A stretch of 64,000 nucleotides of DNA from Clostridia bacterium. GTDB lineage: Bacteria > Bacillota > Clostridia > Oscillospirales > Acutalibacteraceae. Positions 59,903-64,000 of this stretch are shown in pieces. Position numbers and translations under genes: made by a program. Under the pieces are notes generated by a model that was not told the origin of the DNA, searched no databases, and saw nothing but the letters and a program-made list of their open reading frames with translations. The first letter of the stretch is position 1. Each line of letters opens with the position of its first letter. Location: positions 1 through 64,000 of the forward strand of contig JAFZOL010000053.1 in NCBI GenBank assembly GCA_017550625.1, written 5' to 3'.

Positions 59903-62353
59903 ATGGAGAAAAAGATATATCTGATCGGTTCCGCGCATCTCGATCCCATCTGGCTCTGGCGCTGGCAGGAGGGCTGCGGCGAGGTGCTGCAGACCTTCCG
60001 CAGCGCTTTGGACAGGCTCAACGAATACGACGATTTCGTATTCACCTGTTCCTCCGCCGCCTATTATAAATGGGTGGAAGAGATCGCGCCCGATATGTTC
60101 GACGAGATCCGCCGCCGCGTGCGCGAGGGCCGCTGGGTGCCCGTGAACGGCTGGTGGGTGCAGCCTGACTGCAACATGCCTTCATCCGAGTCGTTCGCGC
60201 GGCAGGCCCTGTATTCGCAGCTATTCTATCACGAGAAATTCGGCAGGATCTGCAAAACCGGTTACAACGTGGATTCGTTCGGCCACAGCGGCAACCTGCC
60301 TCAGCTGCTGATGCAGGGCGGAATGGACGCTTACGTGATGATGCGCCCGCAGCCGCACGAGAACGCCGACATCCCCGATATTTTTCTCTGGCAGGGGCCG
60401 GACGGCACACGCCTGCCCACGTTCAAGATCCCCGAGAGCTACACGGCCAGCGGTAGAAAGAGCATCGACGACCGCATTCGCCTTGCCGAAGCGAATGAAG
60501 AGAAAAACGGCGTCGGCGTGATGCTGTTTTACGGCGTGGGCAACCACGGCGGAGGGCCGACGCGCGGCGACATCGAATATCTGCGAGAGCTCAAAGAAGC
60601 GGACAAAAACCTTGCGTTCTCGTCGCCGGAGGAATACTTCGACGCTCTGCGCCCTGAAACCGGCCGTCTGCCCGTTTGGACGGACGATCTGCAGCACCAC
60701 GCGAGCGGCTGCTATTCGGCTACGTCGCTCGTGAAGGCGCTCAACCGCCGCGCCGAGAACGCGCTGTACGCCGCCGAGGCGTTTTCTACCGTCGCGGGAA
60801 AGATCGCGGGCATGCAACCCAAAACGGATGATTTCGGAGAAGCGTGGAAGGACGTCTGCTTCAATCAGTTCCACGATATCCTGTGCGGGTGCTCGATCAT
60901 GGAGGCCTATCGCGACGTGCGCGATTCGTTCGGCCACGCCGTCACGATCTCCGACCGGAATCTCAACGAGGCGCTGCTTCGCATCGCCCGGCAGGTCGAT
61001 ACGTGGGTGGACGGCGTCAGCGACCCCCTGAGCGAGGTGCGCAGCCACGGCTGCGTCGATTTCGACCGCCCGGTGATCGTGTTCAATCCCCTGTCGTTCC
61101 CGGTCGAGGTGCCGTTGCAGACTTACAACGCCTCGAAATATGTGAAAAACAGCAGCGGGGACTTCGTGCCCGCACAGAACGTGCGCGCCTCGCGCTCGAA
61201 CGATTCCCACGCGGACACGCTGTTTCTCGCAAAGCTGCCCGCCCTTGGCTACGAGACCTATTGGCTGAGATGGGAAGAAGATTTCGTCCCGCCTGAGATT
61301 TCGCCCGCCACGGACGTGAAAGCGGACGGTCTCACGATGGAAAACGGGCATCTCAAAGTCGCTTTTTCGCCCGAGACCGGATTTATCACTTCCCTTTTCA
61401 ACAAGGACGAGGGCTTCGATTACGCCTCGCCCGAAAAGCCCGTGGCCGTGCCCACCGTGATCGACGATCATAAAACGGACACCTGGGCGCACAACGTGTT
61501 CCGGTTCCACGACGTCGCAGGCGTGATGAAACTCGAAAGCATCGAGCTTGTTGAAACGGGTCCGGTGCGCGCCGTGATCCGCACCCGCCATGTTTACGGC
61601 GACTCGTATCTCGTCCAGGATTTCATTCTCGGCAGCGGGCAGAAAACGCTGACCGTCCGGTGCAAAGCCAACTGGCGCGAAAAGTTCACGCTGCTCAAAA
61701 TGAGCTTCTCCGTGCCCGGCGGCGACCTTGAAAACACTTATGAGATCCCCGGCGCGTTTATCAGACGCCCCGCCAACGGCGAAGAGGAGCCCGCGGGCAA
61801 ATGGGGCGCTGTGAGCTTTACCCACGGCGCGCGCCATACGCTTGCGATCCTCAACGATTCCAAATACAGCTACGACTGCGACGGCAACGATTTCCGCCTC
61901 ACGCTGCTGCGCAACGTGATTTTCGCGGATCATTATTCGCACCGCCCCGCCGCCGAATTCAACTTCACGGACGAGGGGCTGCACCGTTTTGCCTACGGCG
62001 TGTGCGTCGCCGCCGGGGACGCCGACCCCGCCGTGCTCGAAAACGAAGCGCTGATGCTCAACGTGGAGCCCGTGTGCGTGCCCGAGAGCTTTCATAAGGG
62101 AAGCGCGCCGCAATATCGGTCTTTCATTGAGATCGACCGTCCGAATGTCGTGCTCAACGCCCTGAAGCTCTGCGAGGACGGCTCCGGCGATCTGATCATA
62201 CGCCTGACGGAAATAGCCGGAAAAGATACGACGGTCAATATCATGGTCCTCGGCCGCGCGTTCAGCGCGTCGTTCGGACATAATCAGATCAAGACTTTCC
62301 GGATTGGGGGCGAGGGTGTGACCGAAACGAACTTCCTCGAAGGGATCGTGTAA
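59903..62353 (+). CDS. Glycoside hydrolase family 38 alpha-mannosidase
   Basis: Retaining, zinc-dependent alpha-mannosidase. The 816-residue protein has the zinc ligands HLD at 12-14 and the nucleophile Asp124 in YNVDSFGHSG (third ligand in the same segment), an alpha-helical middle domain and C-terminal beta domains. No signal peptide, so it is probably intracellular and trims imported oligosaccharides or glycan fragments. AAAGGCGG lies 8 bases before ATG 59903. Confidence 0.93.
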   Translation: MEKKIYLIGSAHLDPIWLWRWQEGCGEVLQTFRSALDRLNEYDDFVFTCSSAAYYKWVEEIAPDMFDEIRRRVREGRWVPVNGWWVQPDCNMPSSESFARQALYSQLFYHEKFGRICKTGYNVDSFGHSGNLPQLLMQGGMDAYVMMRPQPHENADIPDIFLWQGPDGTRLPTFKIPESYTASGRKSIDDRIRLAEANEEKNGVGVMLFYGVGNHGGGPTRGDIEYLRELKEADKNLAFSSPEEYFDALRPETGRLPVWTDDLQHHASGCYSATSLVKALNRRAENALYAAEAFSTVAGKIAGMQPKTDDFGEAWKDVCFNQFHDILCGCSIMEAYRDVRDSFGHAVTISDRNLNEALLRIARQVDTWVDGVSDPLSEVRSHGCVDFDRPVIVFNPLSFPVEVPLQTYNASKYVKNSSGDFVPAQNVRASRSNDSHADTLFLAKLPALGYETYWLRWEEDFVPPEISPATDVKADGLTMENGHLKVAFSPETGFITSLFNKDEGFDYASPEKPVAVPTVIDDHKTDTWAHNVFRFHDVAGVMKLESIELVETGPVRAVIRTRHVYGDSYLVQDFILGSGQKTLTVRCKANWREKFTLLKMSFSVPGGDLENTYEIPGAFIRRPANGEEEPAGKWGAVSFTHGARHTLAILNDSKYSYDCDGNDFRLTLLRNVIFADHYSHRPAAEFNFTDEGLHRFAYGVCVAAGDADPAVLENEALMLNVEPVCVPESFHKGSAPQYRSFIEIDRPNVVLNALKLCEDGSGDLIIRLTEIAGKDTTVNIMVLGRAFSASFGHNQIKTFRIGGEGVTETNFLEGIV

Positions 62354-62383
62354 AAAAACGTCAAAGTCATCATTCTGGTTGAT

Positions 62384-62419
62384 GAAAAAAAGAAGAGGCA
62401 GCGTTTAGCTGCCTCTTCT
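62384..62419 (-). terminator. Strong hairpin with T-run on the minus strand
   Basis: Perfect 12-base stem AGAAGAGGCAGC/GCTGCCTCTTCT with GTTTA loop; the T-run is on the minus strand. It sits just after the GH38 stop but faces transcripts coming from the right. Confidence 0.65.
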
Positions 62420-62557
62420 GTGGTCGGAGTGTTCATAACGCAAGTGAATATATTATATGAAATCCGATGCGATACACATTCCGATACCCGACCGATTCGC
62501 ACATTCGACTTATCTGAAACAACCAAGTAAAATAAAGAAAAACGGAGGTTTCAGATC

Positions 62558-62944
62558 ATGAAAGAACTTGAAAAGTACATTACAGACGAAAGAACCGGGC
62601 TGAAGTATGAATTGATTGGAGACTACTATTTCCTCGCCGGGGATGACGAGCCGGAGGAACAGCGGCACATCGGAGTATGGGGACAACGTCACGGGCGTTA
62701 TCTCAGGCATAACAAGAAAGCGATTTACGCAGGACTACTCATCAGCGGCGAATTGCCTGACTACCTTGCCGATGCTGACAAACAGGCGGATGAATTGTTT
62801 TCTCAGCTTGTAAAACAGATGGCAGAGCGCGAGGGTGTGACCGAAGCACTCAAACGGCAGAATCAAATGCTTTGGGTGCAGCGGATGGACAACATTCGAG
62901 ACAGGACAACAGAGATTGTCAACAGCGAAGTGATCTACAATTAA
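62558..62944 (+). CDS. tnpV: TnpV-family transposon-encoded protein
   Basis: The 128-residue protein shows the TnpV pattern: GVWGQRHGRYLRHNKKAIYAGLLISGELPDYLADAD (shown in pieces GVWGQRHGRYL, LISGEL, YLADAD), KQMAEREGVTE, and RDRTTEIVNSEVIY. TnpV genes are common in mobile elements of Clostridia; their function is unknown. GGAGG precedes the ATG. No transposase, recombinase or clear terminal repeats are in the window. Base composition here is lower in GC than the flanking gene, consistent with transfer. Confidence 0.82.
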   Translation: MKELEKYITDERTGLKYELIGDYYFLAGDDEPEEQRHIGVWGQRHGRYLRHNKKAIYAGLLISGELPDYLADADKQADELFSQLVKQMAEREGVTEALKRQNQMLWVQRMDNIRDRTTEIVNSEVIYN

Positions 62945-62985
62945 AACAAATGCGGCGGGGGTTATGCCTCGCCGCATATCTGTTT
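62944..62985. terminator. Bidirectional terminator between tnpV and the DHHW gene
   Basis: Hairpin TGCGGCG/CGCCGCA; a T-rich run follows on the minus strand (TTTGTTTT) and a weaker one on plus. Confidence 0.8.
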
Positions 62986-62989
62986 CGCC

Positions 62990-64000
62990 TTATTTTGTGC
63001 ACCTTGTGATACCGGTGTCGCCGGTAAAGTTCGGGATGTTATAGAGCGTCAGCACCTCGGTAATGCCGTTTTGTTCGATATAATCCTGCACCGATCCACG
63101 AAAGAAACGCATATCGATCAGGTGCGTTTCCTCGTAATCGTCCACACAGAACTGGGCGGAGCAGTTGGCGTAGGAATCCTTGAGAATGAGGAGTTTTCCG
63201 TTTCCGCCTCCGCTTACCACGGTGGTGGCTTGATTGGAATTGAGGAACGCAGCGTATTGATCGCTGCCATCAAGGTATTTACGCTCATAGATGCTGTCGG
63301 TCACGTAATTCCCACCGTTGTAATCTACCATGTGATGCGCAGCTTTGTAGTAGGCGTCGATGATGTCATACGGCGCAAAGGGATAGTTCACTTTGGAATA
63401 GGTCGTTCCACGAAAATTGTCGCAGAGCATTTCTTTTATAAAGTCGGACAGCGGAGTAGGTGTCTCTCCCTTTGCCTGCATCCACGCGGCGTAAGCGTAA
63501 TATGCGCCGAGTGATGTCCAATGGTGGTCAGTTTTATAGAAAATATACTCGTCTTTGTGTCCGGTCAGCACATCTGTTACGTCAACGACATTCAGCCCTT
63601 GATTCTTCGCATAGTCTATGATCGCCTGCTGATCGGCGTTCGGGGCGTATTTAGGCAATTTCTCCGCAAGAATATCGCTTGCCGTCGGCACAAGCATAAC
63701 GCGCAGCGTGATATTCTTCTTTTCAAGAGCATCCTGTAACTGTTTGAGCGCCGTAATATTGGCGACCGTTTGTTTGTTATTAAACGTCTTGTTGATCTCG
63801 ATCAGATACCCGTCATCGGCAAAATACACGCCGCCGCTTTCCTTTTTGCCTGAGGCACGCTCCGCAATCGTCTTGATCGTGACCCATCCGTCCCTGCCTG
63901 GAAATTGGTCGGCGAGATAGTTTTCAATCTCATCCCCGAATTTGCCGGAACGAATGTCAGCAAGGGATATGGTCGGAAATTGTTTCAGCGTCCGCTTTTC
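62990..64000 (-). CDS. DHHW-family SGNH-like protein, C-terminal part (cut by window edge)
   Basis: At least 336 residues of a DHHW-family protein; the start lies beyond 64000. It has the family motif TDHHWTSLGAYYAYAAWM and a later KDSYANCS, plus DADDGYLIE-like N-terminal segment, as in AlgX/AlgJ-like acetyl-transfer or SGNH-hydrolase relatives that act with membrane O-acyltransferases on surface polysaccharides. The partner acyltransferase would be expected upstream, outside this window. Base composition resembles tnpV, not the core genes. Confidence 0.8.
   Translation of the reverse strand, partial: EKRTLKQFPTISLADIRSGKFGDEIENYLADQFPGRDGWVTIKTIAERASGKKESGGVYFADDGYLIEINKTFNNKQTVANITALKQLQDALEKKNITLRVMLVPTASDILAEKLPKYAPNADQQAIIDYAKNQGLNVVDVTDVLTGHKDEYIFYKTDHHWTSLGAYYAYAAWMQAKGETPTPLSDFIKEMLCDNFRGTTYSKVNYPFAPYDIIDAYYKAAHHMVDYNGGNYVTDSIYERKYLDGSDQYAAFLNSNQATTVVSGGGNGKLLILKDSYANCSAQFCVDDYEETHLIDMRFFRGSVQDYIEQNGITEVLTLYNIPNFTGDTGITRCTK

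Noticed and set aside
60221..62281. Minus-strand open frame of 686 codons opposite GH38
   Set aside because: Antisense mirror of the mannosidase; no promoter or ribosome binding site.
1..64000. CRISPR array, rRNA or prophage
   Set aside because: No regularly spaced repeats, rRNA segments or phage structural genes were seen.
62354..64000. Complete transposon around tnpV
   Set aside because: No transposase or recombinase and no terminal inverted repeat could be matched within the window; the element, if any, continues outside.

Overview
The window reads as a piece of chromosome from an anaerobic, endospore-forming, low-to-mid-GC-relative Firmicute (class Clostridia, probably a gut Oscillospirales/Christensenellales-type lineage). 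Reasons: sporulation genes (spoIVA, yabP, yabQ, yqfC, yqfD, a ylbJ-like gene, cotJA-cotJB-cotJC), Firmicutes-type housekeeping clusters (gdpP-rplI-dnaB, tilS-hpt-ftsH, dnaE-pfkA, yabP-yabQ-divIC-yabR), AGGAGG-type ribosome binding sites, sigma-A promoters of the TTGACA-17-TATAAT type, and no respiratory genes. Coding density is very high; no gene-free stretch exceeds 300 bases.

Layout. 1-10.8 kb (minus): a long directon running sugar-nucleotide transferase, RNase J, GdpP, ribosomal L9, DnaB, TilS, Hpt and the start of FtsH, several joined by 4-base ATGA stop/start overlaps. 10.9-17.4 kb: RNase HI (plus), then spoIVA, a copper ATPase with a flavoprotein, tRNA-Lys and secG (minus). 17.5-23.5 kb: nrdR (plus), a trmB/AlaX/phosphoesterase cluster, tRNA-Gly, a dapA-like lyase and a GH25 lipoprotein. 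23.6-29.4 kb: yabP-yabQ-divIC-yabR, a Ktr/Trk potassium system, pncC, meso-DAP dehydrogenase and dapB. 29.4-41.5 kb: a sugar-nucleotide-type dehydratase with a zinc ribbon, pfkA, dnaE, araD, an FGGY kinase, rqcH, nif3, trmK and a DUF1858 gene. 41.5-47.6 kb: glycosyltransferase, two flavoproteins, two small XRE regulators, yqfD/yqfC. From 47.6 kb most genes turn to the plus strand: ylbJ-like, NfeD-SPFH, polysaccharide deacetylase, hemolysin III with a secreted dockerin/transglutaminase protein, guaB and a GH38 alpha-mannosidase; cotJABC, a two-component system, a NUDIX hydrolase and an APH-type kinase are on minus. The last 1.6 kb (tnpV and a partial DHHW-family gene) has visibly different base composition and is probably the edge of an accessory region.

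How the genes fit together. Cell-wall and envelope work is prominent (dapB, ddh, GH25, deacetylase, DivIC, glycosyltransferase, DHHW protein). GdpP degrades cyclic di-AMP, which in relatives controls Ktr potassium uptake, also encoded here. RqcH, TilS, TrmB, TrmK and an AlaX-type editor are translation quality and tRNA maturation functions. No CRISPR array, rRNA, prophage or complete transposon was seen. The most notable items are the Tritrichomonas-like IMP dehydrogenase, the dockerin/zinc-repeat/transglutaminase exoprotein, the zinc-ribbon-fused dehydratase, the sugar nucleotidyltransferase with a degenerate mutase domain, and several precise regulatory signals (a sigma-E promoter before spoIVA, a tandem-repeat operator before an XRE gene, a LacI-type palindrome before cotJA).
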